Positions 52,501 to 61,108 of a stretch of 64,000 bases of DNA are shown here, piece after piece. The stretch is from JAHDHW01 sp963793295. GTDB taxonomy: Bacteria > Bacteroidota > Bacteroidia > Chitinophagales > Saprospiraceae. Position 1 is the stretch's first letter. The number at the start of each line of letters is the position of its first letter. Where the stretch lies: the NCBI GenBank assembly GCA_963793295.1, contig CAWBZX010000013.1, positions 248,001 through 312,000 of the forward strand, in the 5' to 3' direction. Made by a program: the position numbers and the translations under genes. Under the pieces are notes generated by a model, which had not been told where the DNA came from, searched no databases, and saw only the letters and a program-made list of their open reading frames with translations.

Positions 52501-52530
52501 CAAAGGTAACTTTCTATTATTATTATTATT
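52501..52530 (-). promoter_or_regulatory. Possible porZ promoter with ATT microsatellite spacer
   Basis: TACCTTTG at 52508-52501 on the minus strand matches the -7 consensus. The 16 bases from 52515 to 52530, just upstream of it, are a pure ATT tract of about five units. A clear -33 TTG is not visible. Confidence 0.4.
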
Positions 52531-52598
52531 GTTTAGTGCCGTTGATAATAGAGGGTATTGACAAATGCGTGACTTGAAATGCGATTTTTTATTCTCTT

Positions 52599-53195
52599 TT
52601 ATTTTTTAAAAATATTGCTTAATTCCATATACTCAAATACTGGTTCCGGAACTAGGTACTGCACAGATTTTCCCTCTTTCAAACAGGAGCGGATATAACT
52701 CGCAGAGATCTGCATTAACGGCGCATCGAAAAGATGGATGTTTGGATGCGTTGCCAAATCACCGAGCTCATATGAAGGCCTTGAGTAAACATAAATCTGA
52801 TAATCACGGAGAATGATCTTGTAGTTTTTCCACTTATGTAGCGATTTTAAATTATCGCCCCCCATAATTAATACAAAGTCATAATTGGGATATTTTTCTT
52901 TTAAATGTATAAGCGTATCGATAGTGTAAGAAGGTTTCGGCAGATCAAATTCTATATTGGAAGCTTCCAGCTTTGGATTATCACCTATCGCCAATCTAAC
53001 CAAATGAAGGCGGTCATAATCTCTTGCCAACGTATTTTTAGGTTTTAAAGGATTTTGAGGAGACACAACAAACCAAATTTTGTCGAGATCAGTTTGTGTA
53101 ACCATATAATTTGCGATAATCATATGGCCAATATGGACAGGATTGAAAGAACCAAAAAATAACCCGATTTTTTTTTTGTCTGTCGATTCATTCAT
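52599..53195 (-). CDS. nadD: Nicotinate-nucleotide adenylyltransferase
   Basis: The 198-residue enzyme adenylates nicotinate mononucleotide in NAD synthesis. The start at 53195 (MNESTDKKKIGLFFG) is chosen because the preceding lipoprotein gene overlaps it by eight bases, giving tight translational coupling. GLFFGSFNPVHIGHMIIAN contains the HxGH motif of the nucleotidyltransferase fold, and SASYIRSCLKEG near the C terminus is the second, SxxxxR-type motif. Length is standard. It sits between an unrelated small lipoprotein and porZ. Confidence 0.96.
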   Translation of the reverse strand: MNESTDKKKIGLFFGSFNPVHIGHMIIANYMVTQTDLDKIWFVVSPQNPLKPKNTLARDYDRLHLVRLAIGDNPKLEASNIEFDLPKPSYTIDTLIHLKEKYPNYDFVLIMGGDNLKSLHKWKNYKIILRDYQIYVYSRPSYELGDLATHPNIHLFDAPLMQISASYIRSCLKEGKSVQYLVPEPVFEYMELSNIFKK

Positions 53196-53634
53196 TTTCC
53201 AAAGTATTTTCGGCATCTTCTTTTAAAAATTCTTCGTATTCATCAAAGATTTGCTCCATCTCTTCGTTTGATAAAGTTTCTCCAGCCAGAGGTTCGTCAA
53301 CAAGCCATTTCTTATCCTTTTTGATTAGATGAATCTTTTCTTCAAATTCTTCCTGTTCATCTTTATATACATAAAAACAAGCCGCCGAATCACCTTCGAC
53401 AGAGCAATTCATCTCCAATATCTTAAATGCCATAATTTCACCTTCATCCATCAGCTCCAAAGCAACCGTATCAATCATATTTTTTGTGACCTGCGTGCTC
53501 AGGTTTTTCGCATTGTCAAATTCACTGTTGTAATAATATTCAACCCATTGTTGAGCAGTCTGTTCAACGGATAGGTTTTTTCTGCAGCCAATTAAGGTGC
53601 TAATAACCAAAAGCATGAAGCCAAGTTTTTTCAT
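53188..53634 (-). CDS. Small acidic lipoprotein, NTF2-like/DUF4878-type
   Basis: The 148-residue protein has a good lipobox (TLIGC, Cys17). Its mature part starts with a helical EQTAQQWVEYYYNSEFDNAKNL segment and goes on to beta-strands (ACFYVYKDE, KKWLVDEP), the pattern of DUF4878/NTF2-like lipoproteins in Bacteroidota. The C-terminal 30 residues are very acidic. The ATGA-type overlap with nadD (ATGAATGA) puts both in one transcript. Function unknown. Confidence 0.8.
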   Translation of the reverse strand: MKKLGFMLLVISTLIGCRKNLSVEQTAQQWVEYYYNSEFDNAKNLSTQVTKNMIDTVALELMDEGEIMAFKILEMNCSVEGDSAACFYVYKDEQEEFEEKIHLIKKDKKWLVDEPLAGETLSNEEMEQIFDEYEEFLKEDAENTLENE

Positions 53635-53667
53635 CTTTGGAGAACTTTTAATTCACAATATAAAAAA

Positions 53668-53698
53668 GAGACGCCTTATATATTATATAAAGCGTCTC
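53668..53698 (-). terminator. Terminator of dnaN
   Basis: GAGACGC (53668-53674) pairs with GCGTCTC (53692-53698) with an AT-rich pairable interior. On the minus strand the T-run follows at 53662-53667. It ends dnaN at 53723. Confidence 0.8.
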
Positions 53699-53722
53699 CC
53701 CCGGAGGTTTTATTTTATATTG

Positions 53723-54838
53723 CTAATTACTCAACATCACAGGCATCACAAGCATAAGGATATCTTCTCCATCTGCTTTTTCGGAGGGGTGCAATATACC
53801 GGCACGCGTCGGGCTGGAAAGTTCGATTTTTATTTCATCACTTTCCAACACATTTAGCATTTCAATTAAAAATTTGGCATTAAAGCCTATCGTGAGGGGG
53901 TCACCTTCATAAGTACAGGGTAGTTGTTCAGTTGCCTCATTTGAAAAATCAAGATCCTGTGCAGATACGGTGAGGCTACCATCATTAATATTCAATATTA
54001 CCTGGTTGGTCGTTTTATTTGCATAAATGGCAATTCTTTTCAGAGAATTTTGAAAATCTGCTCTTCCAAGTGATAGCAAATTTGGGTTATCTACAGGTAT
54101 CACTGCGTTATAATCCGGATATTTGGCATCAATAAGCCGACAAAGGAGCCTAATATTTCCAAAGGAGAAAAAGGCATTGGCTTTATTAAATGAAAAGGTA
54201 ACTTCTTCGGAAGCAGGCAAAGCACTTTTCAATAAATTCAGGGCTTTTTTGGGTACAATAAAGGAGGTAGAAATTTCACTTTTAATATTAGTGAACATGT
54301 ATTTAACCAACTTATGTGCATCTGTTGCCACAAAAGTCAGTTTATTAAAATCTACCTGAAAATAAACACCTGTCATAGCAGGTCGGAGTTCATCGTTACT
54401 TGTTGCGAAAAGCGTTTTGTTGATTGCTTTTGAAAGGAGAGAACCATCCATTACAACCGTATCCACAGAATCTGCTTCAGGGATACGAGGAAATTCTTTT
54501 CCATCTTCGCCGGCTAACCGATATTTACCGTAAGCAGAAGTAATTTCGATTCCGAAATTTTCATCGCTGACCGTAAAAGTAATTGGCTGCTGTGGCAATT
54601 CTTTAAGTGTATCCAGTAATATTTTTGCCGGTACGGCTACTGTACCGTTTCCATCTGACATTACTTCGATTTCGGTCACAATAGAGGTTTCCAGGTCAGT
54701 TGCAGAAATAGTTAACTTGTTATCCACTATATCAAATAAAAAATCTTCGAGAATTGGCAGCACGGGGTTTGACCCAATTGCTCCTCCTGCAATTTGAAGT
54801 TGTTTCAATAAATCTGTTGACGATACACTAAATTTCAT
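53723..54838 (-). CDS. dnaN: DNA polymerase III subunit beta (sliding clamp)
   Basis: The 371-residue protein forms the ring clamp that tethers polymerase III to DNA. The three clamp domains follow in order. MKFSVSSTDLLKQLQIAGGAIGSNPVLP opens domain 1, MTGVYFQVDFNKLTFVATDAHKL opens domain 2, and GFNAKFLIEMLNVLESDEIKIELSSP falls in domain 3. The C terminus LMLVMPVMLSN matches the family's MPMRL-type ending. dnaA and recF are not adjacent, as is usual in Bacteroidota, so this is not by itself evidence of the replication origin. It is monocistronic, with a terminator directly downstream. Confidence 0.98.
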   Translation of the reverse strand: MKFSVSSTDLLKQLQIAGGAIGSNPVLPILEDFLFDIVDNKLTISATDLETSIVTEIEVMSDGNGTVAVPAKILLDTLKELPQQPITFTVSDENFGIEITSAYGKYRLAGEDGKEFPRIPEADSVDTVVMDGSLLSKAINKTLFATSNDELRPAMTGVYFQVDFNKLTFVATDAHKLVKYMFTNIKSEISTSFIVPKKALNLLKSALPASEEVTFSFNKANAFFSFGNIRLLCRLIDAKYPDYNAVIPVDNPNLLSLGRADFQNSLKRIAIYANKTTNQVILNINDGSLTVSAQDLDFSNEATEQLPCTYEGDPLTIGFNAKFLIEMLNVLESDEIKIELSSPTRAGILHPSEKADGEDILMLVMPVMLSN

Positions 54839-54953
54839 TATATGGATGGTTGTTTAATCTTTATTTTGAAATTTGAAGTTAGAGCCCGTATGTTCAAAGC
54901 CCTTATATTGAATCACAAAAATAAACCTTCTTGTCCTTTTATTTACTATAAAA

Positions 54954-54972
54954 TATCAACATTTTGTTGATA
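54954..54972. promoter_or_regulatory. 19-bp inverted repeat between dnaN and the M16 gene
   Basis: TATCAACA (54954-54961), TTT, TGTTGATA (54965-54972) is a perfect 8-bp inverted repeat with a three-base centre. It lies 31 bases upstream of a possible dnaN -7 box (TATTTTTG at 54923-54916, minus strand), so it may be an operator. Confidence 0.4.
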
Positions 54973-55084
54973 ACTTTGGCTCCACCTTAAGCCAGGCTTT
55001 TTTATTAATAAAGATTTTTTAATCTCCTCTTTTTTTAGAAAAACAAATGCTTAACTCATTATAGATTAATCGGTTATAAATCGC

Positions 55085-55092
55085 TAATTTTG
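55085..55092 (+). promoter_or_regulatory. -7 element for the M16-like gene
   Basis: TAATTTTG followed by C is an exact match to the Bacteroidota -7 consensus and lies 25 bases before the ATG. No clear -33 TTG is visible. Confidence 0.4.
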
Positions 55093-55117
55093 CCGCCTAT
55101 TATTTTAAAATCAGATT

Positions 55118-56389
55118 ATGCCAAATAGATCCCAATCACCCATTGTCAAAGAAATTTCAAATATTGAAATCCCTGTGGCAGAGACTTATACACTTGACAA
55201 TGGGATACCTGTGAAGGTCATCAGCAAAGGTACACAAGATGTATTGAAACTTGAAGTCGTTTTTTTTGCCGGCAGGCCGTTTGAACATAAGCGGCTCGTA
55301 TCTCGGGCAACTTCCAGCTTATTGAAAGAAGGTACAATTAATTATAATTCTGCACAAATTGCCGAAAAAGTTGATTTTTATGGCGGCACTTTGAGTATAC
55401 CATTCGGTTTGGATACCTCAAGTATTATTTTGTATAGTTTGTCACGCCATTTCGAAAAGCTTTTGCCGTTGCTATCAGAGGTTGTTTTGGCACCCAGTTT
55501 TCCGGAAGACGAATTAAGCACCTTTATACAAAATAGTAAACAACGGTTACAAATTGACCTTTCTAAAACTGATGTGGTTGCATATCGAAAAGTAACAGAA
55601 TACATCTTTGGAGCTGATCACCCATATGGATATAATAGTTTTCCGGAAACCTATGATGAACTCAGCCGGGAAGATTTGATTCAGCATTATCATAAAAATT
55701 ACAGCAGTAAAAATTGTTTTATATTTCTCAGCGGAAAAGTGACTTCAGCAGAAATCTCTTTGGTCAACAAGTTTCTTGGGCAGGAGATGAATTCATCTGA
55801 AAAACCAACACCAGTCATTAAAACCTCCCATGAGAAACCTCAAAAAATCAAAATAACACACCCGGACAGTGTACAAACAGCAATTCGAATCGGATGTCAG
55901 CTTTTTGATCGCAATCATCCTGATTACAACGATTGGTTTGTTTTGAATACTATTTTGGGGGGGTATTTTGGTTCACGTTTAATGGGAAACATTCGTGAAG
56001 ATAAAGGCTACACTTACAACATATTTTCGACCCTTGAAACGATGCTCTATGGCGGATGTTTTTATATAGGAACCGAAGTGGGTAACGATTTGGTAGATGT
56101 AACTTTGAGAGAAATTTATCACGAAATGAGAATTTTGCAAGATGAACTTGTTGAAGAAGATGAACTTTCGATGGTAAAAAATTATTTGCTTGGAAATATG
56201 CTCACCATGCTTGACGGCCCTTTTAATATTATTGATATCATAAAAACCATAACGCTTGAACAACTACCGGATAATTCATTTTCTGACCTGGTAGAAAGTA
56301 TTAAAACCATAACGCCTGAAAAAATACAAAATTTGGCTAAAAAATATTTGGATCAAGAGAAAATGTGGGAAGTCGTAGTTGGAGTATAA
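55118..56389 (+). CDS. M16 (insulinase)-family protein lacking the catalytic motif
   Basis: The 423-residue protein has the two-lobed M16 fold: YTLDNGIPVKVISKG at the start, FYGGTLSIPFGLDTSSI in lobe 1, then REDKGYTYNIF at about 293-303, the R/Y substrate-binding motif of lobe 2. At the place of the zinc motif HxxEH it reads RATSS in the segment VSRATSSLLKEGT. It therefore cannot bind zinc in the usual way. Non-catalytic subunits like this normally pair with an active partner, but none is adjacent. The next gene is mreB, 338 bases downstream. It may be a scaffold or peptide-binding protein. There is no signal peptide. Confidence 0.85.
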   Translation: MPNRSQSPIVKEISNIEIPVAETYTLDNGIPVKVISKGTQDVLKLEVVFFAGRPFEHKRLVSRATSSLLKEGTINYNSAQIAEKVDFYGGTLSIPFGLDTSSIILYSLSRHFEKLLPLLSEVVLAPSFPEDELSTFIQNSKQRLQIDLSKTDVVAYRKVTEYIFGADHPYGYNSFPETYDELSREDLIQHYHKNYSSKNCFIFLSGKVTSAEISLVNKFLGQEMNSSEKPTPVIKTSHEKPQKIKITHPDSVQTAIRIGCQLFDRNHPDYNDWFVLNTILGGYFGSRLMGNIREDKGYTYNIFSTLETMLYGGCFYIGTEVGNDLVDVTLREIYHEMRILQDELVEEDELSMVKNYLLGNMLTMLDGPFNIIDIIKTITLEQLPDNSFSDLVESIKTITPEKIQNLAKKYLDQEKMWEVVVGV

Positions 56390-56727
56390 AAACTCTTACT
56401 TTAGATAATTTTTAACTGCTATAACTTTTAATTAATTATTGTACTTTTGCAGAAATTGTAATATGATGTATTTTACAACGTCATTAACCGGAAAACCATT
56501 AATGGTTTAGCAACTCAAAACAATCCTAAAGTATTAGAAAAAGTATTGCTACATAAATTATTGAGTTTGAATTATTTTTTCTTTTTACACAAATTTTGTT
56601 TTCTTTTGCGTACTTACAGAATGAGATTTTATATTTTAAACCATACTTAGAATAACTATTTGAATAAAGTAATACAATTGGTAACAAACTTTCATAAAAA
56701 GGAAGTAAAAACGGGTTTAAATTTTTA
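56390..56727. other. 338-bp mreB upstream region
   Basis: TACTTTTG (56442-56449) followed by C is a -7 match about 280 bases before mreB, implying a long leader. AAACCATT/AATGGTTT (56493-56508) is a perfect 16-bp palindrome within that leader. No coding frame on either strand is convincing. Confidence 0.4.
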
Positions 56728-57759
56728 ATGAAACTATTCAAATTTTTCACACAAGAATTAGCTATTGACCTTGGAACGGCCAATACCCTTATCATACAAG
56801 ACGGGAAGGTAATTGTGGATGAACCTTCAATTGTTGCTATTGACCGAAGAACCAACCAAACCATTGCTGTCGGTAATAAGGCCATGCAGATGCATGAAAA
56901 AACACATGAAAACATTAAAACTGTTCGTCCGTTAAAAGATGGTGTAATTGCAGATTTCACTGCTGCAGAAAGCATGATTGAGGGGCTTATCAATATGGCA
57001 GGAGGCCGTCGCAGATTTTTTACACATATGAAAATGGTGATTTGTATTCCTTCGGGGATTACAGAAGTTGAAAAACGAGCGGTTTTTGATTCTGCTGACA
57101 ATGTTAATTCAAAAGAAACTTATCTAATTCATGAGCCCATGGCTGCTGCTTTGGGTATTGGCCTCGATGTGGAAGAACCTGTAGGGAATATGGTCGTTGA
57201 CATTGGAGGAGGAACTACTGAAATCGCCGTAATTGCGCTTTCGGGTATTGTTTGTGATCAATCTATCCGAACTGCCGGTGATGAATTTACCACAGATATT
57301 ATGAATTACATGAAGCGACAACATAATATTCTGATTGGAGAACGGACAGCTGAAAAAATTAAAATAAATGTAGGCTCAGCCTTACACGAACTAGAAAACC
57401 CTCCTGATGATTACTCTGTTAATGGTCGTGATTTAATGACGGGTATTCCAAAACAAATAATTGTTACATATCAGGAAATTGCTCATGCATTGGATAAATC
57501 TATCTCAAAAGTTGAAGACGCTGTGCTTAGAGCTTTGGAAACAACTCCTCCTGAACTTGCATCCGACATTTATACAACAGGACTCTATCTTACTGGTGGA
57601 GGTGCATTGTTGAGAGGGTTGGATAAAAGGATTGCTCAAAAAACCAAGCTTCCTGTGCATATAGCTGAAGATCCACTAAGAGCAGTAGTAAGAGGTACAG
57701 GTATCGCTTTAAAAAATACCGACAAGTTTTCTTTCTTAATTGATAGAAAGAGCGTTTAA
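56728..57759 (+). CDS. mreB: Rod shape-determining protein MreB
   Basis: The 343-residue bacterial actin directs cell-wall elongation beneath the inner membrane. ELAIDLGTANTLI (phosphate 1), VVDIGGGTTEIAVI (phosphate 2) and GLYLTGGGALLRGLDKRI (adenosine motif) are all present, and the N-terminal KLFKFFTQ can act as the membrane-binding amphipathic helix. It is first in the operon mreB-mreC-mreD-mrdA-capA-folA. A rod or elongated cell shape is implied for the organism. Confidence 0.98.
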   Translation: MKLFKFFTQELAIDLGTANTLIIQDGKVIVDEPSIVAIDRRTNQTIAVGNKAMQMHEKTHENIKTVRPLKDGVIADFTAAESMIEGLINMAGGRRRFFTHMKMVICIPSGITEVEKRAVFDSADNVNSKETYLIHEPMAAALGIGLDVEEPVGNMVVDIGGGTTEIAVIALSGIVCDQSIRTAGDEFTTDIMNYMKRQHNILIGERTAEKIKINVGSALHELENPPDDYSVNGRDLMTGIPKQIIVTYQEIAHALDKSISKVEDAVLRALETTPPELASDIYTTGLYLTGGGALLRGLDKRIAQKTKLPVHIAEDPLRAVVRGTGIALKNTDKFSFLIDRKSV

Positions 57760-57824
57760 AATTCTATGTATTTTCAACGGTTATTATACCTCAAAAATGT
57801 TGACTGGTACGAAGAGCACATGCT

Positions 57825-58661
57825 ATGCGTAATCTAATTTTCCTTTTCATAAGACACGGTGGATTTGTAATTTTCATTTTTATGGAATTCCTTTGCATGT
57901 ATCTTATCATTAATAATAATCAGACGCAAAGAGCAATTTATTTCAACTCCTTATCAGCTGCAACAGATGCCCTTACTCAAAAATTTGATAATGTCACCCA
58001 ATTCATTAATCTGTCCTCTGTCGCTGATAGCCTGGTTAAAAAAAATGCAGCATTACTCGCTGAAGCTGAAAATGCCAAATTCATTAAAACCATTCTAAGA
58101 GATACGGTTAACTCTCCCGAAACAGCGCAATTATTTACTTTTATAGAATCCAAAGTAATTAGTAATTCAATCAATAAAAACAATAATAGCCTGACTATAA
58201 ATCGCGGATCTGAGCAAGGTGTTTTGCCCAGCATGGGAGTGATTGGAGCCAACCAAAGCGGAGTCGTTGGTATCGTAAAGAGTACAACAAAAAACTATGC
58301 TCGGGTTTTATCGATCCTACACCGGCAATCTATTATAAGTGCATCTATTCGTCGCAACGGGCATTTTGGTTCAATCGTTTGGAAAAGCAACGATCCGACA
58401 GCGGTAAACCTTATTGATGTACCAAAACATGCCGATGTCGTAATCGGAGATACCATCCAAACGAGTGGGTATTCTACGATTTTTCCCGAGGGTATAACGA
58501 TTGGCATAGTTGATACTTTTTGGATTCCTTCAGGATCTAATTTCTTTGAAATACAGGTTACATTAATAAACGACATCAATAAGACCAAATATGTTTATGT
58601 CGTGAATAATCTTATGAGAGAGGAAGTAGAAAAAATTAAAGAGGAGGATAACAATGAATAA
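57825..58661 (+). CDS. mreC: Rod shape-determining protein MreC
   Basis: The 278-residue protein has one N-terminal membrane helix (about 12-31), a helical dimerisation stretch (to about residue 90), then the beta-rich MreC core with NRGSEQGVLPSMGVIGANQSGVVGIV and TSGYSTIFPEGITIGIVD. It links MreB to the periplasmic wall-synthesis enzymes. The last eight bases overlap mreD, so translation of the two is coupled. Length is standard. Confidence 0.95.
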   Translation: MRNLIFLFIRHGGFVIFIFMEFLCMYLIINNNQTQRAIYFNSLSAATDALTQKFDNVTQFINLSSVADSLVKKNAALLAEAENAKFIKTILRDTVNSPETAQLFTFIESKVISNSINKNNNSLTINRGSEQGVLPSMGVIGANQSGVVGIVKSTTKNYARVLSILHRQSIISASIRRNGHFGSIVWKSNDPTAVNLIDVPKHADVVIGDTIQTSGYSTIFPEGITIGIVDTFWIPSGSNFFEIQVTLINDINKTKYVYVVNNLMREEVEKIKEEDNNE

Positions 58662-59175
58662 TGTTTTTTTTTCCAACATACTCCGGTTTATTGGCCTCCT
58701 GTTAGTTCAAGTGCTTATCTTAAAAAAGGTCGTTATTGGTGGAAGCAGTTTCAATTATGTAAGTTTAATTATTTATCCACTGTTTCTCATGTTACTTCCC
58801 TTGCGAACACCGCATTCCGTTTTGGTTCTATTAGGATTTGTAATTGGAATTTTAGTTGATGCTTTTTATGATTCTTATGGTGTACATGCCAGTGCCTCTG
58901 TTTTTATTGGTTTTATTCGTCCTTTCGTTTTAAAAATAGTCGAACCAAAGGGTGGTTATATACAAAACTCCAGCCCTACTAAACGGCGATTAGGAGCCAG
59001 TTGGTTTTTTATTTATTCCTCTATTATTCTTTTTACCCATCTTTTTTTCTACTTCTCCGTTGAAGCTTTTACCTTCTATTACATTGGAGATATTGTTCTT
59101 AAAACAGTTTCCAGTTTTCTGTTTTCTATCATAATAATTATGCTTTACCAATTTATTTTTGATCCATTAGAGTGA
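58654..59175 (+). CDS. mreD: Rod shape-determining protein MreD
   Basis: The 173-residue membrane protein has about five hydrophobic helices. GFVIGILVDAFYDSYGVHASASVF is the typical MreD core and the position in the operon, overlapping mreC by eight bases and preceding mrdA, settles the assignment. It is poorly conserved, so the call rests partly on context. The 70 bases before mrdA hold no further gene. Confidence 0.9.
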   Translation: MNNVFFSNILRFIGLLLVQVLILKKVVIGGSSFNYVSLIIYPLFLMLLPLRTPHSVLVLLGFVIGILVDAFYDSYGVHASASVFIGFIRPFVLKIVEPKGGYIQNSSPTKRRLGASWFFIYSSIILFTHLFFYFSVEAFTFYYIGDIVLKTVSSFLFSIIIIMLYQFIFDPLE

Positions 59176-59245
59176 TTAAAACGTTTAACAGAATAGGTCT
59201 TATATTTTTTATACTTTTACTTGTTCAATCAAACAGGCTATTTAA

Positions 59246-61099
59246 GTGAAAGATATCAATCGCGATCGCCAAAAGGTAATAAAAATATTTTTTCTGATTG
59301 CTGTGCTTATTCTCTTAGCTAAAGCTTCTCAAATACAGCTTATCGATTCCTCCTATCGCGATAAAGCACAAGCTACCGCTGTCAATAAAAACACAATTTA
59401 TCCTTCTCGTGGTTTGATTTATGATCGTAATACGCATTTGCTGATTAACAACAATGCAATGTATGATCTAAAAGTAACTTATAATCAACTTGATCCGAAT
59501 ATGGATGTTGAAAAATTTTGTTCGTTGCTTGGAATTGAACAGAGCGAATACCATTCTTTAATCAACAAAGATTTTAGCAGCAATCGCTATGCTAAGCATA
59601 AACCTTTTGTATTTATCTCGAAAATATCTTCTAATGTTTATGCACGATTGCAAGAACACCTCCACGAGTTTCCAGGTTTTTCAACACAATTGCGAAATGT
59701 AAGAGGTTATCCCTATGGAAATGCACCTCATGTTTTAGGATATCTCAATGAAGTCAATCAAGATCAGATCGATCAATCACAAGGAGATTATAGCCGAGGA
59801 GATTATATAGGAGCCAGTGGCCTTGAATTGGCTTATGAAAATGAACTTCGTGGTGAAAAAGGAGTGAACTATGTTTTAATAAATAATATGGGTCGTGAAG
59901 TCGGCCCTTATAATAAAGGAAGCCTGGATACCATTCCCATTTCAGGAAATGATTTGATAACCTCGCTTGATATTGATCTTCAAAGTTATGGTGAACTATT
60001 AATGCAAAACAAAACGGGAAGTATCGTAGCTATCGAACCAGCCACCGGCGAAATTCTGGCTATGGTAAGTACACCAAATTATGACCCCAACTTACTGACG
60101 ATCAACCGGGAACGTGGCGAAGCATTTAGTGAACTTTTACAAGATTCTCTCAAACCGTTTTTTGATCGGTCTGTGATGGCCAAATATCCTCCGGGCTCAA
60201 TTTTTAAAACTGTTGTTGCTTTGATAGCACTTCAGGAAAATATTTCTCCGGTCAACCGCGGGATAACCTGCAACGGAGGTTATTTTTATAAAGGTCAACG
60301 AAGAGGTTGTCACCACCATCCCTATCCTTACAATATCTCCGTAGCATTACAACATTCATGTAATACTTATTTTTTTACTCTTATAAGAAATATTATTGAT
60401 AAAGAAGGTTTTGCCAATCCCGCTCCTGGGTTAAATATGCTTGATGAACATCTTTACGATTTTGGGTTGGGCAAACCTCTTGGCATTGATATTCCAAACG
60501 AACTTGCTGGCAATATCCCAACCGTAGAATATTATGATTATTTGTATCCAAAAGAAAAAGGAAGTTGGAAATCACCAACAATTATGTCCATCGGAATTGG
60601 CCAGGGAGAGATCCAGATGACTACACTCCAAATGGCAAATTTAGCTGCAATCATTAGTAATCGCGGGTTTTATTATCCTCCGCACCTTGCCAAAAAATTT
60701 GTAAATAACAATGTGCTGATTCCTGAAAAATACCGTACAAAAAAAACGGTTAAGGTTGATAAAAAACACTTTGTTCCGGTAGTCGATGGTATGGAAAAAG
60801 CCGTTTTAGATGGTACTGCAAGAATTGCTCAGGTAAAAGATATTTCTGTTTGCGGAAAAACGGGGACCTCACAAAATCCTCATGGAAAAGATCACTCTGT
60901 CTTTTTTGCGTTTGCTCCAAAAGATAATCCTAAAATTGCCATCGCTGTTTATGTTGAGCACGGAATTTGGGGCGCTTCCTATGCAGCACCGATTGCTGGC
61001 CTGATGATTGAGAAATACTTAAAAGATGGTCAAATTGATCCTTCAAAAAAATGGATCGAAGAACGGATGCTTAATGCCAATTTAATCGATACACCTTAA
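59246..61099 (+). CDS. mrdA: Penicillin-binding protein 2 (elongasome transpeptidase)
   Basis: The 617-residue protein starts with GTG at 59246. One membrane helix (about 11-29) anchors it. The dimerisation/pedestal domain covers 50-220 and the transpeptidase domain 230-610. The active-site serine is Ser318 in PPGSIFK (SxxK), with Ser371-Cys-Asn373 as SxN and KTG at 538-540. A Cys342, Cys355, His356-358, Cys372 cluster sits around SxN and may hold a metal or disulphide. It cross-links new wall during side-wall growth with MreBCD. The usual partner rodA does not follow. Confidence 0.96.
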   Translation: MKDINRDRQKVIKIFFLIAVLILLAKASQIQLIDSSYRDKAQATAVNKNTIYPSRGLIYDRNTHLLINNNAMYDLKVTYNQLDPNMDVEKFCSLLGIEQSEYHSLINKDFSSNRYAKHKPFVFISKISSNVYARLQEHLHEFPGFSTQLRNVRGYPYGNAPHVLGYLNEVNQDQIDQSQGDYSRGDYIGASGLELAYENELRGEKGVNYVLINNMGREVGPYNKGSLDTIPISGNDLITSLDIDLQSYGELLMQNKTGSIVAIEPATGEILAMVSTPNYDPNLLTINRERGEAFSELLQDSLKPFFDRSVMAKYPPGSIFKTVVALIALQENISPVNRGITCNGGYFYKGQRRGCHHHPYPYNISVALQHSCNTYFFTLIRNIIDKEGFANPAPGLNMLDEHLYDFGLGKPLGIDIPNELAGNIPTVEYYDYLYPKEKGSWKSPTIMSIGIGQGEIQMTTLQMANLAAIISNRGFYYPPHLAKKFVNNNVLIPEKYRTKKTVKVDKKHFVPVVDGMEKAVLDGTARIAQVKDISVCGKTGTSQNPHGKDHSVFFAFAPKDNPKIAIAVYVEHGIWGASYAAPIAGLMIEKYLKDGQIDPSKKWIEERMLNANLIDTP

Positions 61100-61108
61100 T
61101 AGCTGCCT

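Noticed and set aside
54839..55117. Replication origin next to dnaN
   Set aside because: No cluster of DnaA boxes (TTATNCACA) is visible and neither dnaA nor recF is adjacent; Bacteroidota often place dnaN away from oriC.
56526..57101. 191-codon minus-strand frame over the mreB 5' end
   Set aside because: It is antisense to conserved mreB codons and its N-terminal part reads through AT-rich leader; no family resemblance.
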